From Acidobacteriaceae bacterium (GTDB lineage Bacteria > Acidobacteriota > Terriglobia > Terriglobales > Acidobacteriaceae), in NCBI GenBank assembly GCA_003166055.1, contig PMWR01000209.1, forward strand, positions 1 to 8,863: a stretch of 8,863 nt of DNA, read 5' to 3'. Position numbers and translations under genes: made by a program. The notes below the pieces were generated by a model. It was not told the DNA's origin, made no database searches, and was given only the letters and a program-made list of their open reading frames with translations. Shown one piece after another: positions 1 to 6,724 of the stretch; within the stretch, counting starts at the first letter, position 1, and every line of letters begins with the position of its first letter.

Positions 1-32
1 TGCAGTTTTTGAAGTCTAAGAGCCCGAAACCA

Positions 33-64
33 CGAGCTGACTCGCTGACCTGCCGACCCGCTGG
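33..64. repeat. Degenerate octamer tandem repeat, about four units
   Basis: Four successive 8-base units can be laid out here: CGAGCTGA, CTCGCTGA, CCTGCCGA and CCCGCTGG. They share a C..GC.GA-like core with several substitutions. The array sits just downstream of the stop codon of the permease relic at 76-126. It is short and imperfect, so chance cannot be excluded, but the constant 8-base period is visible by eye. Its unit length differs from that of the heptamer array on the other side of the relic. No coding role is evident. Confidence 0.4.
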
Positions 65-75
65 GTAGGAAGCGC

Positions 76-126
76 CTATTCGTACCGCAGCGCCACAACC
101 GGCACAACTTTCATTGCCGCCCGCGT
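76..126 (-). pseudogene. C-terminal relic of a MacB/FtsX-type ABC permease
   Basis: Read on the minus strand, the bases before the TAG at 78-76 encode TRAAMKVVPVVALRYE. This aligns without gaps to the C-terminal tail common in acidobacterial MacB-like (ADOP-type) ABC transporter permeases, roughly ARRAMRVDPMVALRYE, a form recalled from the family rather than looked up. The usual Asp before Pro is Val here. Upstream in the reading direction (above about 130) the similarity stops: the frame runs into the heptamer array and then antisense to pyrD, so the transmembrane and MacB domains are missing. I therefore read it as the decayed 3' end of a permease gene whose body was lost. A 16-residue match is short, so confidence is moderate. 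The frame does continue to an ATG at 282, but that part is repeat and antisense sequence. Confidence 0.5.
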
Positions 127-151
127 ATCATGAACAAACAGATCGATTCGA

Positions 152-200
152 ACTGACCACTGAAAACTGATCACTGGCCACTGACCACTGACCACTGACC
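152..200. repeat. Heptamer tandem repeat, ACTGNNN x 7
   Basis: Seven contiguous 7-base units all begin with ACTG: ACTGACC, ACTGAAA, ACTGATC, ACTGGCC, ACTGACC, ACTGACC, ACTGACC. A decayed eighth unit (ACCGCCA) follows at 201-207. The first four bases of each unit are invariant and only the last three vary, so this is a true phase-locked array. On the minus strand such arrays read as SGQWSVVS-like peptides in spurious ORFs. Similar short tandemly repeated heptamers are known between genes in cyanobacteria, and comparable arrays occur in acidobacteria (general knowledge, not searched here). The array ends at the pyrD ribosome binding site, so it lies in that gene's leader or promoter region. Confidence 0.85.
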
Positions 201-205
201 ACCGC

Positions 206-216
206 CAGGAAGGAAG
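206..216 (+). promoter_or_regulatory. pyrD ribosome binding site
   Basis: The purine-rich run AGGAAGGAAG lies just before the pyrD start. From its last AGGAAG (211-216) there are 10 bases to the ATG at 227. From its first AGGA (207-210) there are 7 bases to the TTG at 218. Both starts are therefore served by plausible Shine-Dalgarno sequences. Confidence 0.6.
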
Positions 217-226
217 ATTGCCGCGC

Positions 227-1153
227 ATGAAACCCGACATGAGAGTTTCTTTGGCTGGCATGGAACTGGTGAACCCGGTCATTGCCGCCAGCGGTACCTT
301 CGGCTACGGCATCGAATTTGAAGAAATCGTTTCGCTGGAGCGCATCGGCGGATTCGTAACCAAGGGCATTTCCCTCACGCCCATGGCCGGCCATAGCGCA
401 CCCCGCATCGTCCAAACCGCGTCCGGCATGCTCAACGCCATCGGCCTCCAGAATGTAGGCGTTGAAGACTTCATTGCGCGCAAGCTTCCACCGCTCAAGC
501 GCTACCCGCAGTGCAAGGTCATCGTCAACGTCTTCGGCTACACGGTGGGCGACTACATCGGCGTCATCGAGCGACTCAACCGGGCCGAGGGCATTGCGGC
601 CTACGAGCTGAATGTCTCCTGCCCCAATGTCCATGCCGGCGGCATGGCTTTCGGCGCCGATCCTGGCTCCCTGGAATACCTCGTCGGTCGTGCCCGGACC
701 GTCTCCGCGCGGCCTTTGATCGTCAAGCTCTCGCCCAATGTGACATCCATCGGAACCATGGCCAAGATCGCCGCGGACGCCGGCGCGAACGCGATCAGCC
801 TCGTCAATACCTTCCTGGCAATGTCAATTGACACCGAGACGCGCCAGCCCCGCCTGAGCAACATTACCGGCGGCCTCTCCGGGCCAGCTATCAAGCCAAT
901 CGCCCTGCGCATGGTCTTTGAGGCTGCGCGCGCCATCAAGATTCCGATCCTGGGAATGGGCGGCATTGTCACACCAGAGGACGCAGTCGAATTCCTGTTG
1001 GCCGGCGCAACCGCTATCCAGGTAGGCACAGCAAGCTATGCCGACCCGCTAGCCGTCGAGAGGCTCGCAAAGGGACTCGATTCCTGGTGCCGCAGTCACG
1101 GGGTGGAGAAGGTATCCAGCCTTACCGGTGCGCTGGAAATCCCGCGCAACTGA
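227..1153 (+). CDS. pyrD: Dihydroorotate dehydrogenase, class 1B catalytic subunit
   Basis: This enzyme oxidises dihydroorotate to orotate with FMN, the fourth step of de novo pyrimidine synthesis, in the cytosol. The protein is about 308 residues, the usual size for class 1. The N-terminus carries the family's VSLAGMELVNPVIAASGTFG segment. FMN and substrate contacts are visible as NAIGLQN (about 65-71), VNVFG, and NVSCPN with the class 1 catalytic base at Cys132; class 2 enzymes have Ser there. VKLSPNV, the phosphate-binding GMGGI near 244-248 and a C-terminal AGATAIQVGTA follow. I chose ATG 227 because the family normally begins MKPD followed by the strand above; TTG 218 would add three residues. 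Class 1B enzymes work with PyrK, an FAD and 2Fe-2S subunit that passes electrons to NAD+. No pyrK lies next to it here. The gene stands alone, with repeats upstream and a convergent gene downstream. Confidence 0.95.
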   Translation: MKPDMRVSLAGMELVNPVIAASGTFGYGIEFEEIVSLERIGGFVTKGISLTPMAGHSAPRIVQTASGMLNAIGLQNVGVEDFIARKLPPLKRYPQCKVIVNVFGYTVGDYIGVIERLNRAEGIAAYELNVSCPNVHAGGMAFGADPGSLEYLVGRARTVSARPLIVKLSPNVTSIGTMAKIAADAGANAISLVNTFLAMSIDTETRQPRLSNITGGLSGPAIKPIALRMVFEAARAIKIPILGMGGIVTPEDAVEFLLAGATAIQVGTASYADPLAVERLAKGLDSWCRSHGVEKVSSLTGALEIPRN

Positions 1154-1210
1154 GTCTGCGGAACGCTGGTGCGGCGGGATGGAAGCGGGTGTCTGGAGGT
1201 CTTTGCCGGT

Positions 1211-1234
1211 GGCTATCTCTTTCAGTGGATAGCC
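1211..1234. terminator. Hairpin between convergent genes, possible bidirectional terminator
   Basis: GGCTATC (1211-1217) pairs perfectly with GATAGCC (1228-1234) across a 10-base loop. The hairpin lies between the stop codons of pyrD (ends 1153) and the convergent phosphatase gene (stop at 1240-1238). Its position is right for a shared terminator, but no T-tract follows on either strand, so it is not a classical intrinsic terminator. Confidence 0.4.
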
Positions 1235-1237
1235 TGC

Positions 1238-2494
1238 TCAGTTGATCCGCACTGCAACCACGGTCATATCGTCGTACTGCTCAGCCCCGGCGGCGAAGCT
1301 GTCGACCGCGGCACAGAGCAATGCCGGCAACTTCTCGAGCGGAGCCTCGCGGTTCAAAAGCAGGACGCGCTCAATCTCCGCCTCGTCCCAGAAGTCCCCT
1401 GCCTGGTTGCGTGCCTCCACAATGCCGTCGGAGATAATCACCAGCGTATCCCCAGGCTCCAGATCGGCACTCGCCTGCTCCCAACTCATCGCCGGCAGCA
1501 GGGCCACCGGACAACCGGCTTCCGGTAACCGGTCCAGCCGCCCGTCCGAATGCAACAGCAGCGGAGGGATGTGCCCGGCGTTCACATAGGAAAACTTCCT
1601 GCGATTCATGGAGATCACTCCGCACAGCAGCGTCGAGTAGCGCTCCGGCGTCGAGGTCTCATAAAGCGTGTGATTCAGCGCGGCCAGCAACGCTGCGAGA
1701 TCGTGTGCATCCCGTTTGAGCAGGCTGCGCAGCAGCGTCTGAATGCTGGCCATCATTACCGCCGCTGGAATTCCCTTTCCCGAGACGTCGCCCAGTGTCA
1801 GCGCAAATTGCCCGTCCGCCAGCGGAAGCAGGTCGTAGTAGTCCCCGCCGATGGAGCGCGCCGGCCGGCAGAATCCCACACACTCCAGCAGTTCCACACC
1901 GGTTGGCGTATTCGGCAGCATATGCGCCTGAACCTCGTATGCCAGGTCCAGCTCACGCTTGATCAGCCGTGCCACCTCCGCTTCCTGGCGAAGCCGCTCG
2001 CTGTCGATGGCGCTCGCCGCAAAGTGCGCCAGCAGCCCCAGAAGGCCAGCGTCGGTCTCGGTAAAGCCGGATGGCTTGTTCAGCAGCTGCAAGGCTCCAA
2101 TTACTTTGCCGTCGGCAAGCAGAGGCACGCACAGCACCTGCTCGGTTCGGTAGCCGCTGGCAGAATCCACACTCCGCAGCAGTCGCGGTTCGGCCGCAGC
2201 ATTGTTTACCAGCAGAACCTGGCTGTCGCGAATGCATGCGCCAATCAAACCCTCGCCCATGGGGATGTGGAGCGGTGCCACCCCATGCGCAACCTTGGTC
2301 CAGAGCTCGTTTTTCGCCGAGTCAATCAGCCAGAGACTGCAGCGGTCCGCGCCAATCAGATCCCGGGCAAAATCGGCGTTCAGGCGGACCAGTTCCGCAA
2401 TATTCTGTTCGCGGCTGATGCGGGCCGCATGTTCAAAAATGGCGCGGATGGTCTGCTCGGCCTGACTGCTCATAACCCTTGCGTCGGAACTCAT
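1238..2494 (-). CDS. GAF domain-containing SpoIIE/PP2C-type serine phosphatase
   Basis: This is a predicted soluble signalling phosphatase of 418 residues. Residues about 12-165 form a GAF sensor domain (SLWLID near 53-58, ending in a FTETDAGLLGLLAHFAASAI helix). A helical linker (about 166-195) contains the AYEVQAHMLP motif typical of GAF- or response-regulator-linked SpoIIE proteins. Residues 196-418 are the PP2C/SpoIIE catalytic domain: GGDYYD with metal-binding Asp218, LGDVSGKG with Asp236, NAGH at 305-308, SDG with Asp356, and YDDMT at 407-411. All expected metal-binding Asp residues are present, so it is probably active. ATG 2494 has a strong AGGAAGG seven bases upstream (2508-2502). 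Such enzymes dephosphorylate anti-sigma-factor antagonists in partner-switching systems, but no antagonist or anti-sigma kinase gene is visible here, so its target is unknown. There are no membrane segments. Confidence 0.93.
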   Translation of the reverse strand: MSSDARVMSSQAEQTIRAIFEHAARISREQNIAELVRLNADFARDLIGADRCSLWLIDSAKNELWTKVAHGVAPLHIPMGEGLIGACIRDSQVLLVNNAAAEPRLLRSVDSASGYRTEQVLCVPLLADGKVIGALQLLNKPSGFTETDAGLLGLLAHFAASAIDSERLRQEAEVARLIKRELDLAYEVQAHMLPNTPTGVELLECVGFCRPARSIGGDYYDLLPLADGQFALTLGDVSGKGIPAAVMMASIQTLLRSLLKRDAHDLAALLAALNHTLYETSTPERYSTLLCGVISMNRRKFSYVNAGHIPPLLLHSDGRLDRLPEAGCPVALLPAMSWEQASADLEPGDTLVIISDGIVEARNQAGDFWDEAEIERVLLLNREAPLEKLPALLCAAVDSFAAGAEQYDDMTVVAVRIN

Positions 2495-2837
2495 GGACTT
2501 GCCTTCCTGGATTGCAGTGTACCGGCTGGTCCCCGTGGGGATCGATATCTAAAATGGAGCGGCGAGGATTTTCTGCGCAATTCCCGAATCGCAGCATGTT
2601 CCGCAGATGCGGCGGAGTTTCAAAAAAGCAGAGAATGTTCGCTAATAGGCTCTGATCAAAACGCCGGCTCCTTCGAGGCAATCATTCTTTTCGCCTTGCA
2701 ATCTGCCTTATGAACGATATGATTCTAGGGAACCGTTGCCGAAATAGGAAATTCCAATTTACGTGAATCGAGTTCGGCAAAAGACACTGATTGCAGCCGA
2801 ATGCGAGCGGAAGACAACGCGGTCTGGGAGAGCTCAC
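2495..2837. other. Divergent intergenic region
   Basis: These 343 bases separate the minus-strand phosphatase from the plus-strand membrane protein and should hold promoters for both. I see a TCCCC-GT-GGGGA inverted repeat at 2530-2541 in the phosphatase leader, a CCGCA-GA-TGCGG inverted repeat at 2601-2612, and a sigma70-like promoter facing right at 2696-2723. I found no convincing promoter for the phosphatase by eye. The last 75 bases (2763-2837) are open in frame with the downstream gene and may be coding if the GTG at 2763 is used. No small gene or RNA gene is supported. Confidence 0.5.
2696..2723 (+). promoter_or_regulatory. Candidate sigma70-type promoter for the membrane protein gene
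   Basis: TTGCAA (2696-2701) and TATGAT (2718-2723) are separated by 16 bases. They match the -35 and -10 consensus at four and five of six positions. Transcription would begin near 2730, leaving a leader of about 33 bases to the GTG at 2763 or about 108 bases to the preferred GTG at 2838. This is the best match seen in the divergent region. It is a motif call only, and acidobacterial promoters are not well defined. Confidence 0.4.
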
Positions 2838-4367
2838 GTGCGCATGCGACAACCCTTGCTCCGTGCGACGGTGCTGATAAGCTTAGTCGTTGCGCTCCTC
2901 TGGCCTGCCGTGTGGAACCGCGGCCCTTTCTACTTTGTCGACACCAGAACCTATATGCGCAGCGAAGATGCCGCGCTCAATCGGTTCACACATACCAGAA
3001 CCGAATGGACGGCGGAAGATAGCCAATCTGCCGAAGCTTCAGCATCGCAAGCCACCGGCAAGAGCCTTGCTAACACGGATAAAAGTCTTCATAACATTGG
3101 AGTCGCGCATACACGGAGCCTGGAAGAAATCAAGAAGAAGGGCATCATGCTTGGCCGCTCGCTTTACTACGGCCTTGTGCTCTACATCGGCGCAATCGCG
3201 GGCGGATTCTGGCTAACGATTGTTATCCAGGCCGCCGCCGTCCTGCTTGCCCTTTATCTCACGCTTCGCGCGCTCGAGATAGAAGTTTGGCCCGCTTTAG
3301 CCTGGCTCTGCGTGGCATTGTGCCTGGTCTCGGATGTTTCCTTTTTTGCAAGTTACCTCATGCCCGATCTCTTCGCCGGCATCGCCATCCTTTGCTGCGC
3401 GGTGCTGTTATCGGTCGGCCGGCGATTGAAACCAACCGAGTATGCGCTCTGGTTTCTCCTGCTGGCCTCGACCATGTTATTCCACGACACATGCTTCCTG
3501 ATATCGGTCTTGCTCCTCGCGCTCTCCGTCGTCGCAAATCTGTTCCGGCGTTCATGGGCAAATGCGCGCGGTCTCTGTGTGATCCTTCTAGCGGCCCTAA
3601 CTTCCTTCGCCGGCCAGTCGATAGCAACTTACGGCATCGCGCATGCGTCCGGCCAGGAGCCGCTCCGGTTTCCATTGATTGAAGCGCGCCTGATCGAGGA
3701 CGGCCCCGGAACCGACTACTTGCGCGCCACATGCCCGCAGAGCCGCTTTAATCTCTGCGAGTATGTGAGCGAATTCCCCATGTCTTCGTATGATTTCCTC
3801 TTTGGAACCAAACCGGAAAAGTCGGTTTACGAGATGGCCTCCTATGACAAGCGCCGCGCCCTGAGCCAGGAGCAGTTCCGGTTCCTGCTCGCGGTGCTGC
3901 GCTACGAACCCGTCGCGGTCGTTAAGTCCAGCTTGCACAATGCCGCAGCGCAGTTCCTCGACTTCACACTGTCCAGTTTCCGATACAACGTCTCCACAAA
4001 GGACATCATGGACCGGACCTTTCCAATCAAGGCCCTCAGGCAAATCCAGGCCGGCGCGGCGTACCGCGGCTCCATGCCTGCCGTAACTCTGTCCGTGCTT
4101 GTTTATCTGTTTGTGATTGGGTCCGTTCTCTATCTCGTGCTTGCCACGTTCGGACGTTTGCCGGGAAGAAGCGTGAACCAGCCCTTCAAGGCCATATTCT
4201 TTTGGATTGCCGCGGGAGTCGTGCTTAACGCCGCCATCTGCGGCGGCATCTCGGTTAACGAATCGCGTTATCAGGCCAGGGTTATTTGGCTCATTCCGCT
4301 GGCCGCTTTGCTGGTTGAGGCGAACGCCAGGTTCCGCCGGGCAGGCCGTCATGCTGGACCTGCCTGA
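2838..4367 (+). CDS. Uncharacterised polytopic membrane protein, GT-C-like
   Basis: I do not recognise a named family. From GTG 2838 the protein is 509 residues with about ten hydrophobic segments: about 7-25, several between 109 and 265, and three between 415 and 495. An Asp-containing stretch follows TM1 (FYFVDTRTYM, 31-40). A hydrophilic Ser/Ala/Lys-rich loop fills about 55-105 and leads into GRSLYYG. MPDLF (175-179) follows. A large soluble region (about 270-410) contains RLIEDGPGTDYL with Cys299 and Cys307 nearby, and ESRYQARVIWLIPL lies near the C-terminus. An acidic residue just after TM1 in a multi-pass protein recalls GT-C glycosyltransferases, and the next genes concern surface polysaccharide, but that role is inference. 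The start is uncertain: GGGAG lies seven bases before GTG 2838 and ATG 2844 is also possible, while GTG 2763 would add a polar 25-residue N-terminus with a poorly spaced AGGA. Confidence 0.85.
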   Translation: MRMRQPLLRATVLISLVVALLWPAVWNRGPFYFVDTRTYMRSEDAALNRFTHTRTEWTAEDSQSAEASASQATGKSLANTDKSLHNIGVAHTRSLEEIKKKGIMLGRSLYYGLVLYIGAIAGGFWLTIVIQAAAVLLALYLTLRALEIEVWPALAWLCVALCLVSDVSFFASYLMPDLFAGIAILCCAVLLSVGRRLKPTEYALWFLLLASTMLFHDTCFLISVLLLALSVVANLFRRSWANARGLCVILLAALTSFAGQSIATYGIAHASGQEPLRFPLIEARLIEDGPGTDYLRATCPQSRFNLCEYVSEFPMSSYDFLFGTKPEKSVYEMASYDKRRALSQEQFRFLLAVLRYEPVAVVKSSLHNAAAQFLDFTLSSFRYNVSTKDIMDRTFPIKALRQIQAGAAYRGSMPAVTLSVLVYLFVIGSVLYLVLATFGRLPGRSVNQPFKAIFFWIAAGVVLNAAICGGISVNESRYQARVIWLIPLAALLVEANARFRRAGRHAGPA

Positions 4368-4425
4368 GAAGCCTTCATTTTGAAGCGTTTGTGCGTTTTT
4401 GAAAAAGCTTCCAAGACATTCCCCC

Positions 4426-4471
4426 GGTCAAGATGTGCCTTTGCGGAGATTGCGCTGTGAGGGTCAAGATG
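4426..4471 (+). repeat. Direct repeat of GGTCAAGATG
   Basis: The 10-mer GGTCAAGATG occurs at 4426-4435 and again at 4462-4471, exactly 36 bases apart, in the 164-base gap before the Wzi-like gene. It could be a paired regulator site in that promoter region, but no regulator is known. No clear terminator or promoter was found in this gap; a 5-bp hairpin CTTCA-TTT-TGAAG (4373-4385) follows the preceding stop. Confidence 0.3.
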
Positions 4472-4531
4472 GAGCACTTGGGGGCGTCCTTCTCGCGCCG
4501 CCAGACCAGAACCCAGTGATAGGATGAGGGG

Positions 4532-6469
4532 ATGAGTGTCAGCAAACATTGGGCAATTGTTCCTGTTTCCCACTTTGCAGTCATGTTGGCATCGCTTGTC
4601 CTCATCGCTGCCAGCCCAGTCTTTGCCGAGCAGCCTGGAGCACCCGACGGCTCTGCCCAGTTGGGCCGCGATCCCAGCCGTCCAGCCCCGGTTTGCGAGC
4701 CTTCCGTATTGGATTCACCCTACATTCCAGTTGACAGTTGGGTCTATCCCACGGTGCTACGGCTTTACTCGCTTGGCTTCGTTGACACGGTTTTCCTGAA
4801 TATGCGCCCGTGGACCCGTTCCAGCGTGGAGCATATGCTCGAAGAGGCCGGCGCGCGCATCGAGGATGCGAATGCTGGACCAGCTGCGGACGAAGCGCAG
4901 GCGATCTATGAGGCCTTGATGCACGAGCTGCGCAACGACGTACAAGGCCCCTGCCTGGTGCATCAAGGTAACTCCCGCGTAGAGTCCGTCTACTCGGTTA
5001 TGCGCGGCATCAGCGGCACACCCTTGACGGACAGCTACCACCTCGGCTCTACCATCGTCAATGACTATGGACGCCCGTACGAAAACGGCTTTGATAACTA
5101 TTCGGGAGCGAGTGGCTACGCCTCCGCGGGCAGGTTTCTTCTTTATGTTCGCGGCGAGTTTCAGGGTGCGCCCTCGGCCGCCGGTTACTCCCCCATCCTC
5201 GCCCAGGCGATGGCCACTGTCGATGGAATGACCGAGCCCAGCCCAATCGCCGGCCAACCACCTTATACACCGGCCGCTATCCTGGACGGCCTGGCGACCA
5301 TCCCGATAGGACCGGTCGCTGCCAAAACAGATGGAAGATTCCTCGAGGCTTATATCTCCACCCGCGTCCTCAAACACGAGATATCTTTCGGCAAGCAGGA
5401 CGACTGGCTTGGTCCGGGCCTCGGCGGCGCCATGGCCTACTCCAACAACGCACAAAACATCTACTCATTCCGCATCAACCGCGTCGAGCCGCTCCATATT
5501 CCACTGCTTTCTCGGGCAACCGGACCGTTCCGCTACGACTTTTTGGTTGGACCGCTCCGCGGGCACACCTATATGCCGAATCCTGCATATCTTGCCAACC
5601 CTTCGACAAGTATCCCGAACGTGATCAGCGCCGGGGATCCTTGGGTACACATTGAAAAAATCAGCTTCCGTCCCACCGAGAACCTTGAATTTGGCTTTGA
5701 GCGCACCGTGATCTGGGGCGGCAGGAGACACGAACCTATCACCATCAAGAGCTTCCTCAGAAGCTTTTTCAGCACCACCGCCGGCGTTGGTTCGATTAAC
5801 AAATATGGCAGTAACGATCCGGGCGCCCGTTTTGGCGCCTTCGACTTCTCTTACCGCCTCCCCTTCCTCCGAAAGTGGTTCACAGTCTATACCGACTCCG
5901 AAGTGCACGACGATGTGTCTCCCATCGATGCTCCCCGGCGCGCAGCCATGCGCCCTGGCCTCTATCTCTCCCGCGTCCCCGGAATTTCGAAGCTGGACAT
6001 CCGCGCCGAAGCTGCTACCACCGACCCGCCAAGTTCAACGGTGATAACCAGGGAGTACGGTCGCTTTATGTACTGGGAGAACATTCAGAGACAGGGCTAT
6101 ACCAACCAGGGAAATCTCTTTGGAGACTGGATTGGGCGCCAAGACAAAGGCGGTCAAGCCTGGATTACCTATCACATGACCGGCAATGAGTGGTTCCAGG
6201 TTGGCGTCCGCAATCAAAAGGCGACCAAGGATTTCATCCCCGGATCCCCCACCCAGACCAGCCCCGGCTCGACGAACCTGATCCCCGGCGGAACCACCTT
6301 GAACGAAATCAGCTTCCAGGTGGTCAAACGCATTGGCAGGGACTTCGAGATGAACGGCAAATTTGCCTATGAGCGCTGGAAGGCGCCGATTTACCTCCCG
6401 GGCCTGCAAACCGTGACAACGTCCACCGTCCAGCTGACCTGGTTTCCAAATCACAAGCTTGCCTTCTAG
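4532..6469 (+). CDS. Capsule assembly Wzi family outer-membrane protein
   Basis: This is a predicted outer-membrane beta-barrel of 645 residues. Residues 1-32 form a signal peptide: Lys5, a hydrophobic stretch, then ASPVFA before Glu33. The mature N-terminus holds DSPYIPVDSWVYPTVLRLYS (61-80) and a MRPWTRSSVEHML segment, typical of the helical start of Wzi-like proteins. The rest is rich in alternating aromatic strands, including FGFERTVIWGG and DFSYRLPF, and a C-terminal strand ending in TWFPNHKLAF. The terminal Phe fits a BAM-recognition beta-signal. In E. coli, Wzi is a lectin that anchors group 1 capsule to the cell surface. This protein is longer than E. coli Wzi (about 480 residues), so ligand and exact role are inferred. 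Cys55 and Cys141 could form a disulfide. AGGA at 4521-4524 gives seven-base spacing to ATG 4532. It lies between two polytopic membrane proteins on the same strand. Confidence 0.85.
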   Translation: MSVSKHWAIVPVSHFAVMLASLVLIAASPVFAEQPGAPDGSAQLGRDPSRPAPVCEPSVLDSPYIPVDSWVYPTVLRLYSLGFVDTVFLNMRPWTRSSVEHMLEEAGARIEDANAGPAADEAQAIYEALMHELRNDVQGPCLVHQGNSRVESVYSVMRGISGTPLTDSYHLGSTIVNDYGRPYENGFDNYSGASGYASAGRFLLYVRGEFQGAPSAAGYSPILAQAMATVDGMTEPSPIAGQPPYTPAAILDGLATIPIGPVAAKTDGRFLEAYISTRVLKHEISFGKQDDWLGPGLGGAMAYSNNAQNIYSFRINRVEPLHIPLLSRATGPFRYDFLVGPLRGHTYMPNPAYLANPSTSIPNVISAGDPWVHIEKISFRPTENLEFGFERTVIWGGRRHEPITIKSFLRSFFSTTAGVGSINKYGSNDPGARFGAFDFSYRLPFLRKWFTVYTDSEVHDDVSPIDAPRRAAMRPGLYLSRVPGISKLDIRAEAATTDPPSSTVITREYGRFMYWENIQRQGYTNQGNLFGDWIGRQDKGGQAWITYHMTGNEWFQVGVRNQKATKDFIPGSPTQTSPGSTNLIPGGTTLNEISFQVVKRIGRDFEMNGKFAYERWKAPIYLPGLQTVTTSTVQLTWFPNHKLAF

Positions 6470-6572
6470 CCAGGAAACACCCCGTTTTCACCAAGTACTT
6501 TAAGTTCTTGAACTCGCCAGGACCAGCGCATCCTGAATTGCCGAGAAGTTGAAGGAGGTAGTCATTAGCCCC

Positions 6573-6633
6573 TGAGGCATTGAGGCACTTGCCTCCGATA
6601 TCGAGCCAGCATGTTTGGTCCTGCCGCGGCAGG
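6573..6633. other. Inverted repeats in the gap before the glycosyltransferase
   Basis: The 255-base gap after the Wzi-like gene contains TGAGGCA twice (6573-6579 and 6581-6587). The second copy pairs with TGCCTC (6590-6595) to make a short hairpin. A perfect 14-base palindrome, CCTGCCGCGGCAGG, follows at 6620-6633. Neither is followed by a T-run, so intrinsic termination is unlikely. They could be operator sites or mRNA structure before the next gene. I see no gene in the gap. Confidence 0.35.
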
Positions 6634-6724
6634 TTGCCCCGGCCCTCTTGGAACATCGACGGGATTTTACCGAGGCACATGCTAGTATTTGACTTGGCTT
6701 ACATCGAGCTGGAGCGAGAAAATC

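Noticed and set aside
152..200. The heptamer array as a CRISPR
   Set aside because: The units are seven bases with no spacers and there are no cas genes. It is a simple tandem repeat.
128..634. A 168-codon minus-strand frame opposite the start of pyrD
   Set aside because: Its C-terminus is only the translated heptamer array (SGQWSVAS-like) and the rest is antisense to conserved pyrD sequence.
1550..2713. A 387-codon open frame on the plus strand, antisense to the phosphatase
   Set aside because: It lies almost wholly opposite a gene with complete catalytic motifs, is rich in Gln, Arg and His, and has no recognisable domain. Long antisense frames are common opposite GC-rich genes.
3597..4352. 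A 251-codon minus-strand frame opposite the polytopic membrane protein
   Set aside because: Its composition looks like an antisense shadow, with no motifs. The plus-strand frame has clear membrane segments throughout.
4373..4411. Short hairpins and T-rich sequence after the polytopic protein gene, considered as an intrinsic terminator
   Set aside because: The nearest stem is five pairs and AT-rich, and the T-runs are not placed directly after it.
4757..5455. A 232-codon minus-strand frame opposite the Wzi-like gene
   Set aside because: It is an antisense shadow. The plus strand encodes a secreted barrel with a signal peptide and a C-terminal beta-signal.
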